Assembly: GCA_027011425.1 (NCBI GenBank)
Contig: JALUZX010000583.1
Coordinates: forward strand, 1 to 22,030
Direction of reading: 5' to 3'
DNA length: 22,030 nucleotides
Source of the DNA: Planctomycetota bacterium
Lineage (GTDB): Bacteria > Planctomycetota > UBA1135 > JALUZX01
The notes below the pieces were generated by a model that did not search any database, had not been told where the DNA came from, and saw only the letters and a program-made list of their open reading frames with translations. Shown here piece by piece: positions 14,711 through 22,030 of the stretch; the stretch's first letter is position 1, and each line of letters starts with the position of its first letter. Both the position numbers and the translations under genes were made by a program.

Positions 14711-16633
14711 ATGAGCGCTTTCCGAACCTGGGCTTTTGTCCCCTTCTTTTTCTGCCTGGTCTTTTCGGGACAGGGAGTTCCTCTTTCCGCCCAGGCTCCG
14801 GAGAGGAGCCGGCGGTCCGTGCAGGCGGTCCCCGGCTTGCCGGAACTCCTCCGCCGGTTCCGCAAGGAAGAGAACCTTCCTCCACCGCGGAGGAAGGCCA
14901 CGGCCGCCCGGATCGCGTCGAGCCGGGACCCCAAGGCCCTGGATTTCCTCCTCTCCCAGGTCCCCCGGGAAAGATCCGGACTGGTTCAATCCATCCTGGT
15001 CAAGGGAATCGGGAGGCGTCTGGGGGAGGCCCGGGTGGTCCGGGCCCTTCCTTCCCTCTGGACGGCCCTTCTTCCTTCCTCCCGCCTCGCCCTGGCTCGG
15101 AGTCTCCCCCGCCGCCTTCCGGGGGAGTTGCTGCCTTTCTTCCGGGACATCTTCAAAAAAACGGGGGGGAAGGACCCCTTTCTCCAGGCTGCCCTGGTGG
15201 GCCCCCTGGCCCGTAGCCTTTCCAAGGGGGAGGTTCTGCCCTTCCTGCGATCGGCCGCCGAGAGGGAATTCCGCCTTCGGGTCCGCCCCCATCCCGCCAT
15301 GGCCCGCGCCCTGGGAGAAGCCCTGGCCCGCCTGGGTGGAAGGGAAGCCCAGAAGCTCTTCGTTGCCCTGGCCGCTACCAGGCCCTGGGGATTGGAATCG
15401 TTCTTCCTCCGGAAGGCCTCCTCTTTCCAGGACCCGGAGAGCCTGGATTGGTGGATCCAGGGGGGGCTCTCAAGCAAGTCCAACTACATCCGGCTTCTTT
15501 CCCTCTTCGGTCTGGCGGGCTCCCGCTCTCCCAAGGTCCTGGAGGCCCTTCGCAAGGCGCTTTCCGACAGGGACCCCAGGATCCAACGGGAGGCCGCCCG
15601 GGCCCTGGGGGCCTCGGGAGACGCCCGGGGCGCCCGCTTCCTGGAGAGGATGCTCCGCAAGGGCCCCCTGGTGAACCGCCTGGAAGCCTTGGACGCCCTT
15701 CACAGGCTCCGCAGGAAGGACCCGGCCTGGCGGAAGACCCTTGTCAAGCTCCTGGCCTCCCCTTACCCGGCCTTCCGGGCCCATGCCCTGGACCTGCTTG
15801 CCGGCCTGGGGGCCCGGGACATCTTCGACAAGGCCGTAAAAGGAGCGGTGGACCGCAACTGGATGGTCCGGTCCGCCTTCTATGCCTTCGCCGCCAAGGT
15901 GCGGGACCCCCGGGCCGTTCCCCTTCTCATCGATCGCCTGGGCGTGGAGACGGGGCGGTTGAAACAGGAAGTGGAGAAGGCCCTCCACGAGATCGCAGGC
16001 CTCACATTCGGGTACGACATCAAACAGTGGCGTTACTGGTGGGGCCGGGAGAAGGACAAGTTCACCCCTCCGCCGCGGAGGAAGCCCGTGGCCCGGAAGC
16101 GGCGCTACGGGATTACCTATTATGGAATCCCCGTGGTGAGCCGCCGGGTTGTCTTCGTCCTGGATGTCTCCGGGTCCATGGCGGCCAGGACCGGAACCGG
16201 GGGAAGGACCCGGTTGGACCTGGCCAAGGAGGCCCTGGTCCAGGCCCTCACGAGGTTCACCAGGGAAACCCGGTTCAATATCATCTTCTTTCATACCCGG
16301 GTGAAGGCCTGGGAAAAGAAGCTCATGCCCGCCACCAGGGCGAACCAGAAAAAGGCCGTCCGCTTCGTGCGATCCACCCGCCCCATGGGGGCCACCAACC
16401 TCTACGGGGCCTTGGAGTCGGCCTTCCGGAACCGGGACGCCGACACGATCTACCTTCTTTCCGACGGATCCCCCACGGCCGGGAAGGTCCTCGATCCCGG
16501 CGCCATCATCCGGGATGTCCTCTCCTGGAACCGGGCCCGGAGGATCGTGATCCATACCATCTCTCTCGGAACGCCCAGTCCCCTCCTGGAAAGGCTCGCC
16601 CGGGAGACGGGGGGGCAATACGTCCGAAGGTAA
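14711..16633 (+). CDS. Exported HEAT-repeat and von Willebrand A domain protein
   Basis: A protein of 640 residues. A signal peptide (about residues 1-27, ending SAQA) is followed by alpha-helical HEAT/PBS-type repeats over about residues 50-430, such as VLEALRKALSDRDPRIQREA and ARALGASGDARGARFLERML. A conserved GYDIKQWRYWWGREKDKF segment comes next, then a C-terminal VWA domain. The metal-ion-dependent adhesion site is complete: DVSGSM (Asp485, Ser487, Ser489), Thr562 in GATNLY and Asp585 in LSDGSP. HEAT+VWA proteins of this form are common in Planctomycetota and probably bind protein partners in the periplasm or at the surface. AGGAGG lies 12 bases before the ATG. It is divergent from the AI-2E gene across 140 bases, and its stop is 24 bases from the convergent TPR gene. 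Confidence 0.87.
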   Translation: MSAFRTWAFVPFFFCLVFSGQGVPLSAQAPERSRRSVQAVPGLPELLRRFRKEENLPPPRRKATAARIASSRDPKALDFLLSQVPRERSGLVQSILVKGIGRRLGEARVVRALPSLWTALLPSSRLALARSLPRRLPGELLPFFRDIFKKTGGKDPFLQAALVGPLARSLSKGEVLPFLRSAAEREFRLRVRPHPAMARALGEALARLGGREAQKLFVALAATRPWGLESFFLRKASSFQDPESLDWWIQGGLSSKSNYIRLLSLFGLAGSRSPKVLEALRKALSDRDPRIQREAARALGASGDARGARFLERMLRKGPLVNRLEALDALHRLRRKDPAWRKTLVKLLASPYPAFRAHALDLLAGLGARDIFDKAVKGAVDRNWMVRSAFYAFAAKVRDPRAVPLLIDRLGVETGRLKQEVEKALHEIAGLTFGYDIKQWRYWWGREKDKFTPPPRRKPVARKRRYGITYYGIPVVSRRVVFVLDVSGSMAARTGTGGRTRLDLAKEALVQALTRFTRETRFNIIFFHTRVKAWEKKLMPATRANQKKAVRFVRSTRPMGATNLYGALESAFRNRDADTIYLLSDGSPTAGKVLDPGAIIRDVLSWNRARRIVIHTISLGTPSPLLERLARETGGQYVRR

Positions 16634-16657
16634 GACAACCCGGACGGGGGACGGGGC

Positions 16658-18025
16658 CTACCTGGACGGAGAAGCGTGGAATCCATGTCCCTTGGGTTGA
16701 GGGGGGATTGTAGAGAGGAAGGAAGGTCGTTTTTCTCCCACCGCCGCCAGGACCCGCGCCAGGGGGGAGGCGGGCAGTAGAGGAGGGTTCTCGCCCAGCA
16801 GGGCCAGGTAGGGCGCCGTCGAGCCTGGTGGAAGGGAACCCAGGATTCCCCGGAACAAGGCGGTCTTCTTTCCCAGGGGGAGGGCCCAGAAGAGGGCCTG
16901 GGGCCCCTTTCCCTCCCTCTGTGCCAGGCGGGCCAGGTCGGCCAGGAGGGAAGGATTGCGGGGACTCCTCTCCAGGGCCAGGAGAAGGTGTTCCCGGGCT
17001 TTCCTCAACCGGCCCAGCCGCCTCTCGGCTTCGGCCCTTCCCTGGAGAGCCCCCACGGTGAGCCCGGGGCGGCACTGGGCAACCTGGAAGACCCGGATAG
17101 CTTCCCGCAAGCAGCCCTCCCCGAGGAGGCGCCGGCCTTTTTCCAGGAGGTTTCCCGGAAGGTCTCCCTGGGGGGATGTGGATTCCTCCTTCCCGAGCAG
17201 GGCGGAAAGAGTCCTTTCCATGGGGGCCAACCCCGGAAGGTTGGGGGCCAGGGCGGAAGCCCGTTCCAGGGAAAGAAAGGCGCCGTCCAGGTCCCCTAGC
17301 CGGGCCAGGCATAGTGCCCGGTTGAATTGGATGCGGCCCAGGCACCTGGCGTGAAAGGCGCAACAAGGCGGGCGGCCCGCCGCCAGGGCCCGGTCGTAGG
17401 CTCCCAAGGCCCCCACGGGATCTCCTTTGCGGAGGCGTTCATTCCCCTGGGCCAGGGGTTCCAGGATGGACAGGGCCCGAACCAGGTGGGCCTGCACCCT
17501 CTCCCCCAGGGTTTCCCCAGACCGGTCCTTCCAGTCCAGGGCGATCCTGCACCCCCCCTTGGGAACGGGGGATACGCGGATCTCTATGTATGCCTCGTAG
17601 AAGGAGGGAAAGGGCCCGGCCGGGGAAGGCTCCCAGAGAGGCGCCGGGACCGGCTGGGGGCCGAGGGAGGGGAGGAGCCTGTCCAGGGAGGGGTTGGTCC
17701 CGGGATCCAGGAGAGGGGCCCAGGCCAGGGCCCGGAACCGTCCGCCTTTGCGGAAACGGTAGAGGCGGCCCGGCCTCGCCCTGGCTTCCATGAGGTAGAA
17801 GCCGGGCTGGATCTCGACCAAGGGCGCGGGCACGGCGCCCTTTGCCGCCGGCACTTCAAGGCCCAGAACCGTGGCGGCTGTCCATGCCCCGGCGCGGGGA
17901 GGGAGGGAGCAGGTCAGGGCGACCCGTTCCTCCGCCCCCTTCCAGGGAAACCCGGCGCACCCGGGGAAAGCCAAGAGGAAGAGAAGGGCGGCCTTTCCTC
18001 CCCTTCCGTGGAGTTTCGTCCCCAT
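16658..18025 (-). CDS. Exported TPR-repeat protein, possible lipoprotein
   Basis: A protein of 455 residues. The N-terminus has a basic start and a hydrophobic core ending in LLAFPGCAG with Cys23. That is an imperfect lipobox (Phe at -3), so lipidation is possible but not certain. The middle and C-terminal parts carry helical pairs of the tetratricopeptide type, for example GNERLRKGDPVGALGAYDRA, FNRALCLARLGDLDGAFLSL and AREHLLLALERSPRNPSLL. These suggest a protein-protein scaffold. The region at about 30-180 is not recognised. ATG 18025 follows AAGGGGA on the minus strand and gives the signal sequence. It is downstream of acpS in the same direction after a 122-base gap, so it may have its own promoter. 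Confidence 0.72.
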   Translation of the reverse strand: MGTKLHGRGGKAALLFLLAFPGCAGFPWKGAEERVALTCSLPPRAGAWTAATVLGLEVPAAKGAVPAPLVEIQPGFYLMEARARPGRLYRFRKGGRFRALAWAPLLDPGTNPSLDRLLPSLGPQPVPAPLWEPSPAGPFPSFYEAYIEIRVSPVPKGGCRIALDWKDRSGETLGERVQAHLVRALSILEPLAQGNERLRKGDPVGALGAYDRALAAGRPPCCAFHARCLGRIQFNRALCLARLGDLDGAFLSLERASALAPNLPGLAPMERTLSALLGKEESTSPQGDLPGNLLEKGRRLLGEGCLREAIRVFQVAQCRPGLTVGALQGRAEAERRLGRLRKAREHLLLALERSPRNPSLLADLARLAQREGKGPQALFWALPLGKKTALFRGILGSLPPGSTAPYLALLGENPPLLPASPLARVLAAVGEKRPSFLSTIPPQPKGHGFHASPSR

Positions 18026-18147
18026 GTGTCCCCTTTTCCGTCGCCTTCCGCCCACCCCTGCCGGAAAACCCGGCATGGTGTGGAACTTTTCGACAGATCA
18101 GGGGGCTCTCTTGAAGAATCCGGGAAGTCCCACTGGGAAGGGGGGGA

Positions 18148-18528
18148 TCACTCCCCTTCGGCCAGGGCCACGGCCGCGGCGGTCCGGGCCGTGTGGGTGA
18201 TGGAGAGGCTCCAGCGAAGGATCCCCAGCTCCCGGGCCACATGGAGGGCCTTTCCCCCAAGGGTGAGAACCGGGGCGCCCGAGGGGAGGGAGAGGATCTC
18301 CAGGTCTTTCCATCGCACCCCTTGGGCCCAGCCTGTTCCCAGGCACTTGAGAACCGCCTCCTTGGCGGCGAAACGCCCCGCCAGGAATTCCACCTCTCTA
18401 CCCAGGGAGGAAGCAGCCTTCCTCTCGGCGCCGGTGAAGATCCTGTCCTTGAACCTGGCGCCGCCATGCTCCAGGGCACGGGCGAAACGGTCCAGTTCCA
18501 CCAGGTCCAGCCCCAAGGCCACGATCAT
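18148..18528 (-). CDS. acpS: Holo-[acyl-carrier-protein] synthase
   Basis: A protein of 126 residues, the usual AcpS size. It transfers 4'-phosphopantetheine from CoA to the serine of acyl carrier protein in the cytoplasm. The Mg-binding GLDLVEL (Asp8) and GRFAAKEAVLKCLG (Lys56, Glu57) motifs are both present, and the C-terminal SITHTARTAAAVAL segment matches the family's 'SISH....A.A.V' strand. The start overlaps the upstream DUF3592-like gene's stop (ATGA at 18525-18528), so it is read as the last member of a four-gene overlapping set with two glycosyltransferases. Confidence 0.95.
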   Translation of the reverse strand: MIVALGLDLVELDRFARALEHGGARFKDRIFTGAERKAASSLGREVEFLAGRFAAKEAVLKCLGTGWAQGVRWKDLEILSLPSGAPVLTLGGKALHVARELGILRWSLSITHTARTAAAVALAEGE

Positions 18529-19370
18529 CGCCGCCCTCCCTTCGAGCCCGGGTCCCGGACCATGCCTTTGAAGGCATCGGAGGTCCTTTCCTTGAAGATC
18601 CAGGGATAGGCCCTTCCCGAGACCTCGTCCACCAGGACCCAGAAAGTGTCCCCGATCTTGTGGTTTCCTGCGAAGGGATGGCTCCTGGGAATGAGTGCCG
18701 AACCCTGGGGCGGGACGCCGGGAAGGGGCTCTTCCAGGGTCCAGCTCACCCGCCAGGGCGGGGGGTTGATACAGGTTACGGGCCGGATCTCCTCGAGACG
18801 GGCCTTGCAGGCCCTCCCGTAGACCGCCAGGGAATGGAGTTTGAGGGACGAGGCGGCCCACCACAGGCCGAGAAAGAGGGTGACCGCCAGGAAGACCCCG
18901 GGGATGAGGAAGAGCCAGGCCGGAACGAAGGTGGTTCTCGTCCCTTGGATCCGGGCCCGCTCCGGGTCCTCCGGGTCGTATTCTACGGGGAGATTCGAAC
19001 GTCCCAGGGCGAGGGAAGCCGCGCGCCTGCGGGAAAAAGTATAGGAGTAACCCTTGTATTCTTTTCCGCCGGGAATCGTGAAGGTGAATTCCAGGACCCA
19101 GGGCCTGCGGCCGTTCACCCGGGAGTTGGACGGGTAAGGGTCCCTGAGAAGCCTTCCCGTTTTCGCCAGGGCGGGCCGGGAGTCCAGGACCGCGTCCGGG
19201 CCGGGAGGGAGCCCCCGGCAAATCCTGGTGAAGAGGATTCCCATGCCTACCGAGAGGAGGAGGAAGAGAAAGAAGGAGATCCCCTTGGCCTTGCCAAGGG
19301 CCAGGCAGTCCAGGAAGGAAACGGACCTGGGGGGCGGCGGAGGGGGCGCCTCTTCCTTTCCTTCGTTCAT
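18525..19370 (-). CDS. DUF3592-like two-helix membrane protein
   Basis: A protein of 281 residues. A Pro-rich start is followed by a membrane helix at about 30-48 and an exported beta region (about 65-145) with FTFTIPGGKEYKGYSYTFSR and LPVEYDPEDPERARI. The latter resembles DUF3592, where 'V.YDPENP..A' precedes the second helix; that helix is at about 148-172. A cytoplasmic domain of about 105 residues follows and is not recognised. ATG 19370 overlaps the WecG-like gene's stop (ATGA at 19367-19370), and a longer frame upstream is the shadow of that gene. The function is unknown; its position suggests an envelope role. Confidence 0.68.
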   Translation of the reverse strand: MNEGKEEAPPPPPPRSVSFLDCLALGKAKGISFFLFLLLSVGMGILFTRICRGLPPGPDAVLDSRPALAKTGRLLRDPYPSNSRVNGRRPWVLEFTFTIPGGKEYKGYSYTFSRRRAASLALGRSNLPVEYDPEDPERARIQGTRTTFVPAWLFLIPGVFLAVTLFLGLWWAASSLKLHSLAVYGRACKARLEEIRPVTCINPPPWRVSWTLEEPLPGVPPQGSALIPRSHPFAGNHKIGDTFWVLVDEVSGRAYPWIFKERTSDAFKGMVRDPGSKGGRR

Positions 19371-20203
19371 CCGGAATTTTCCTCCCTTCGACGGCGGAGC
19401 CTTTCCCGGAAGATGTGCCAGAAAAAGGGCATGTCGTCCAGGAGGTAGCGCTTCCAGAGCCTTCGAGGCTCCGAAAGGAGGCGCCAGAACCATTCCAGCC
19501 CGGCTCTCTGGAAGAAGAGGGGGGCCCTCTTCACCTTCCCGGAGATGAAGTCCAAGGTGGCCCCCACGCCCATGGAGACGGGGACCCCGAGGCGGTCCTT
19601 GTGCTCGTGGATCCATACGTCCTGCTTGGGAGAGCCCAGGGCCACGAAGAGGAGGTCCGGCCTGGCCTTGCGGATCTTTTCTTCCAGGGCGGCGGAGAGT
19701 TCCGGGTCCTTGTCGAAGCCCACCGGGGCCGGGTCCCAGCCCGCCACACTGAGGGATGGATGCTTTTCCCGTAGAATCTCCGCCGCCGCCAGGGCCGACC
19801 CGGGAAGGCCCCCCATGAAGAAAACAGAGAAGCCCCGCTCGGCCGCCAGGGCGCAGAGCCTGGGGGTGAGGTCCGATCCGGCCACCCTCTCGGGAAGGGG
19901 GTCGCCGAGGAAACGGGAGGCCCAGACCAGGGGGGCCCCGTCGGCCACCACCAGGTCGCCCGCCCGGTAGATCTCACAGAACCCTGGATCCTTCAGGGCC
20001 CGCATCACGTGGTCCACGTTTGGGGTCAGGACCTGGAAGGGACCGCCGGCACGGACCATCGATGATATCCGCTCCAGCGCTTGATCCATGGTCACCCGGT
20101 CCACCCGGATCTCCAGGATCCGGACCAGGTCCCTGGGGGGAAGGCCCTCCCCGGCGGCCTTCCTCCGGCTTCCCGGCAGGATTCCCGGAATCTCACCCGC
20201 CAC
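19367..20203 (-). CDS. WecG/TagA/CpsF family glycosyltransferase (GT26)
   Basis: A protein of 278 residues. The GT26 signatures are clear: VLTPNVDHVMRAL at residue 58 onwards, LVVADGAPLVWASRFLG (Asp88 is the likely catalytic base by motif), LPERVAGSDLTPRL, and LLFVALGSPKQDVWIHEH. Such enzymes add N-acetylmannosamine or related sugars to lipid-linked intermediates at the inner face of the membrane, in teichoic-acid, enterobacterial common antigen or exopolysaccharide synthesis. The C-terminus is basic and amphipathic (RRLWKRYLLDD, then FRERLRRRREE), fitting membrane association. The GTG at 20203 is chosen for GGAGGAGA just upstream and an 11-base overlap with the GT2 gene; the frame further upstream is that gene's shadow. 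Confidence 0.9.
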   Translation of the reverse strand: MAGEIPGILPGSRRKAAGEGLPPRDLVRILEIRVDRVTMDQALERISSMVRAGGPFQVLTPNVDHVMRALKDPGFCEIYRAGDLVVADGAPLVWASRFLGDPLPERVAGSDLTPRLCALAAERGFSVFFMGGLPGSALAAAEILREKHPSLSVAGWDPAPVGFDKDPELSAALEEKIRKARPDLLFVALGSPKQDVWIHEHKDRLGVPVSMGVGATLDFISGKVKRAPLFFQRAGLEWFWRLLSEPRRLWKRYLLDDMPFFWHIFRERLRRRREENSG

Positions 20204-21119
20204 GGTCTCTCCTCCCTCCCGCCAGGAAAGCCAGGCCCAGGCGCTCCATCTGCCAGCGCCGGAGAAAACGACGAAATTCTTTGTCATCGTATTGTTCGGC
20301 CCCGGTGATCCAGGCGTGCAAATACCCAAATAAGATATTGAGGCCTCCAAGAATGTAGGGGGGTTCCCAGAGCCGGTAGAAGACGATTCCGAGAAGGTAG
20401 AGAGGGTGGGTTCCCATGAAATACTGGCCCCTTCCCCAGCGCCTCCGGCCGAGGAAGATGTTTCCCTTCGAGGATCCCATGGGCCTCAGGTGAAGGAGGC
20501 GGAGGTCCTCGTCGTGGAAACTCCGGGCTTCCCAACCCAGCATGCGGCACTTGTGGCAGTCGATGCCGTCCCACATGACCTGGCGGACGAATCCTCCGAT
20601 CTCCAGGAAGACCTGGGTCCGGTAGAACTTGCAGCAGCCCACGGAAAACTGCGGGTTCGTACGATAGAGTCGGACCTTTCCGGAAAGATCCTTCTCCCAG
20701 ATCTTCCCGGACCAGGTTCCGAGGCGGGGATTTTCCCGGCCCTTCTCCAGGAGTTTCTCGAAGAGACGGGGGGAGAATTCCAAGTCCCCGTCCAGCTTGC
20801 ACAGGTAGTCGAAGTCCTCCAGGTTCACCTGCTCCAGGCCGGCGTAGAAGGCATCCACCACGCCCGGGCCAACGCTCCGGTCTGTCCTTGGGGGACGGTG
20901 GAGGGACCGGATCCAACCCGGGTTCCTGGAGGCGGCCATGTCGGCGATCCTCCCCGTTGCGTCGGAAGATCCGTCGTCCACCAGGATCCAGAGGGCGGGC
21001 TTGACCACCTGGGCCTCCATGGAAGCGATGGTCCTGGGAAGGTAGGCCTCCTCGTTGTGGGAGGGAGTCACCACCAGGATCCGAGCCTGTTCCTGGGGCT
21101 TTTCTTCCGGTTTCGTCAT
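20193..21119 (-). CDS. Family 2 glycosyltransferase
   Basis: A protein of 308 residues with a GT-A fold. Nucleotide-sugar binding motifs are visible as ILVVTPSHNEEAYLPRTI, ILVDDGSSDATGRIA and the metal-binding LDGDLEF (DGD at 110-112). The acceptor half contains FVRQVMWDGIDCHKC and then FHDEDLRLLHLRPMGSSKG. A hydrophobic C-terminal region (about 230-265) may dip into the membrane. It is the first gene of the minus-strand set GT2, WecG-like, DUF3592-like and acpS, all overlapping, which points to synthesis of an envelope glycan. ATG 21119 has only a weak AAGAAG site upstream but starts where the family does. The sugar is unknown. Confidence 0.9.
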   Translation of the reverse strand: MTKPEEKPQEQARILVVTPSHNEEAYLPRTIASMEAQVVKPALWILVDDGSSDATGRIADMAASRNPGWIRSLHRPPRTDRSVGPGVVDAFYAGLEQVNLEDFDYLCKLDGDLEFSPRLFEKLLEKGRENPRLGTWSGKIWEKDLSGKVRLYRTNPQFSVGCCKFYRTQVFLEIGGFVRQVMWDGIDCHKCRMLGWEARSFHDEDLRLLHLRPMGSSKGNIFLGRRRWGRGQYFMGTHPLYLLGIVFYRLWEPPYILGGLNILFGYLHAWITGAEQYDDKEFRRFLRRWQMERLGLAFLAGGRRDRGG

Positions 21120-21183
21120 GCCGCCGTTCTTCTTCACGTGGAAAGGAGGGGAACAAGGAGCAGAGTAGAGGCCCGACTCCTGG

Positions 21184-21201
21184 GGGAAAACTGGTTTTCC
21201 C
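21184..21201. promoter_or_regulatory. Perfect dyad GGGAAAACTGGTTTTCCC in divergent GT2/EndoQ region
   Basis: Two 8-base arms, GGGAAAAC and GTTTTCCC, are exact inverted repeats with two bases between them. They lie 65 bases upstream of the GT2 start and 83 bases upstream of the EndoQ start. With only two bases between the arms it is a poor RNA hairpin and a better fit to a homodimer's operator. Its A/T-rich centre stands out from the GC-rich surroundings. No known repressor motif is recognised with confidence. Confidence 0.4.
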
Positions 21202-21284
21202 TCTTCTCTTTCGCTTGCCCCCCGCCCTCTCCTTGAGGCCCGGTGGCAGGGAGTTTCCTTTTCCTTCCTCCGGGGAGGGCCATA

Positions 21285-22030
21285 ATGGAGAACCTTGGTG
21301 ACTCGATGATCCTGGCCGATTTCCACATCCATTCTTCCTTCTCCCGGGCGACCAGCAAGGACCTGGACCTGTCGCATCTGGAGGTCTGGGCCCACCGCAA
21401 GGGCCTCCAGGTGGTGGGGACCGGTGACGTGACCCACCCGGGGCAGGTGGAACGGATCCTGGAGGGCCTGGAGGAAGCTGAACCGGGGCTCTTCAAGCTC
21501 TCCGAAAGGTTCCGCCTCCCGGAGGAGTGGGTTCCCGGCGGGGACCCCGGTCCCGTGCGTTTCTGCCTTACCGGAGAGATCAGCAACATCTACAAGCGGG
21601 GAGGAAGGGTCCGGAAAGTCCACAACGTGGTCTTTCTCTCGGGCCTGGAGGGACTGGAACGGTTCCGGGAGAAGCTGGGCAAGGTAGGAAACCTCCATTC
21701 CGACGGAAGGCCCATCCTGGGCCTGGACTCCAGGGACCTCCTGGAGATCCTCCTGGAGGCGGACCCGGAGGGTTGGCTCGTGCCGGCCCACATCTGGACC
21801 CCCTGGTTTTCCGTTCTGGGATCCAAGTCCGGCTTCGACGCCCTGGAAGAGTGCTACGGGGACCTGGCAGACCGGATCTTCGCCCTCGAGACGGGCCTCT
21901 CTTCCGATCCCCCCATGAACGACTGCCTTTCCGCCCTGGACGGTTACAGGCTCATCTCCTGTTCCGATGCCCATTCCGCCCCCAACCTGATGCGGGAGGC
22001 CACCCTTTTCGATTGCCCCCTGTCCCTGCC
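21285..22030 (+). CDS. Endonuclease Q family PHP-domain protein, 3' truncated
   Basis: The first 248 residues are visible. They match the PHP-domain family of endonuclease Q (TIGR00375-like): DFHIHSSFSRATSKDLDL, VVGTGDVTHPGQ, LTGEISNIYKRGGRVRKVHN, GNLHSDGRPILGLDSRDLL, PAHIWTPWFSVLGSKSGFD and ALETGLSSDPPMN, then SCSDAHSAPNL. His14, His16, the EIS glutamate and the SDAH residues are the expected metal ligands. EndoQ, known from Thermococcales and some Bacillus, nicks DNA 5' of hypoxanthine, uracil or abasic sites. The C-terminal zinc-binding half lies beyond the window. The start at 21285 has GGGGAGGG five bases upstream; a second in-frame ATG at 21306 is possible. It is divergent from the GT2 gene. 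Confidence 0.88.
   Translation, partial: MENLGDSMILADFHIHSSFSRATSKDLDLSHLEVWAHRKGLQVVGTGDVTHPGQVERILEGLEEAEPGLFKLSERFRLPEEWVPGGDPGPVRFCLTGEISNIYKRGGRVRKVHNVVFLSGLEGLERFREKLGKVGNLHSDGRPILGLDSRDLLEILLEADPEGWLVPAHIWTPWFSVLGSKSGFDALEECYGDLADRIFALETGLSSDPPMNDCLSALDGYRLISCSDAHSAPNLMREATLFDCPLSL

Noticed and set aside
1..22030. CRISPR array, insertion sequence, prophage or integration site at the tRNA
   Set aside because: No regularly spaced repeats, transposase, integrase or repeated tRNA 3' end was seen anywhere in the window.

Overview
The window is GC-rich, densely packed bacterial chromosome. The HEAT-repeat plus von Willebrand A protein, the M64 peptidase, the many large secreted proteins of unknown function and the AI-2E/HU/MinD housekeeping mix point to a Planctomycetota-like or similar deep-branching Gram-negative lineage. 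This is inference from gene content; no rRNA or other phylogenetic marker is present. No insertion sequence, prophage, CRISPR array or classical mobile element was seen.

Layout, left to right. (1) A 5'-truncated GT-C type membrane glycosyltransferase is coupled by ATGA to a secreted M64 zinc peptidase. It converges on a minus-strand tRNA-Ala(CGC) that has its own readable promoter. (2) Plus strand: a MinD/FlhG-type ATPase, an HU-family protein with an unusual Cys-containing N-terminal extension, a long hairpin plus T-tract, then a YafV-like omega-amidase coupled by GTGA to a small Cys-rich, Arg-rich protein. (3) Minus strand: a Cys-free, DsbD-N-like surface protein ending in a textbook LPETG sorting signal. 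Divergent from it runs a thioredoxin, followed by a secreted protein of unknown function, endonuclease III, a DUF2203 protein and an MBL-fold hydrolase. (4) Minus strand: a B12-binding-type radical SAM gene split by a one-base frameshift in a C6 run. Divergent from it is an EF-P of the YeiP/EfpL type with Arg34. (5) A minus-strand AI-2E/PerM family membrane protein whose 3' end overlaps efp, divergent from a HEAT+VWA exported protein. (6) A long minus-strand block: GT2 glycosyltransferase, WecG/TagA/CpsF glycosyltransferase, DUF3592-like membrane protein and AcpS (all overlapping, so probably one transcript), then a TPR exported protein or lipoprotein. (7) Divergent from the GT2 gene, across a region with a perfect dyad, is the start of an endonuclease Q (PHP domain) gene that runs off the window.

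Together the genes describe cell-envelope and surface glycan work (GT-C, GT2, WecG, the LPXTG-like protein, secreted proteins), DNA maintenance (HU, MinD-like, Nth, EndoQ) and translation support (tRNA-Ala, EF-P). I see no single large new system. The most unusual items are the LPETG-tailed protein in an apparently Gram-negative setting, the Cys-extended HU, the Cys-rich partner of the amidase, the hairpin directly before the amidase start codon, and the EndoQ/GT2 divergent dyad.
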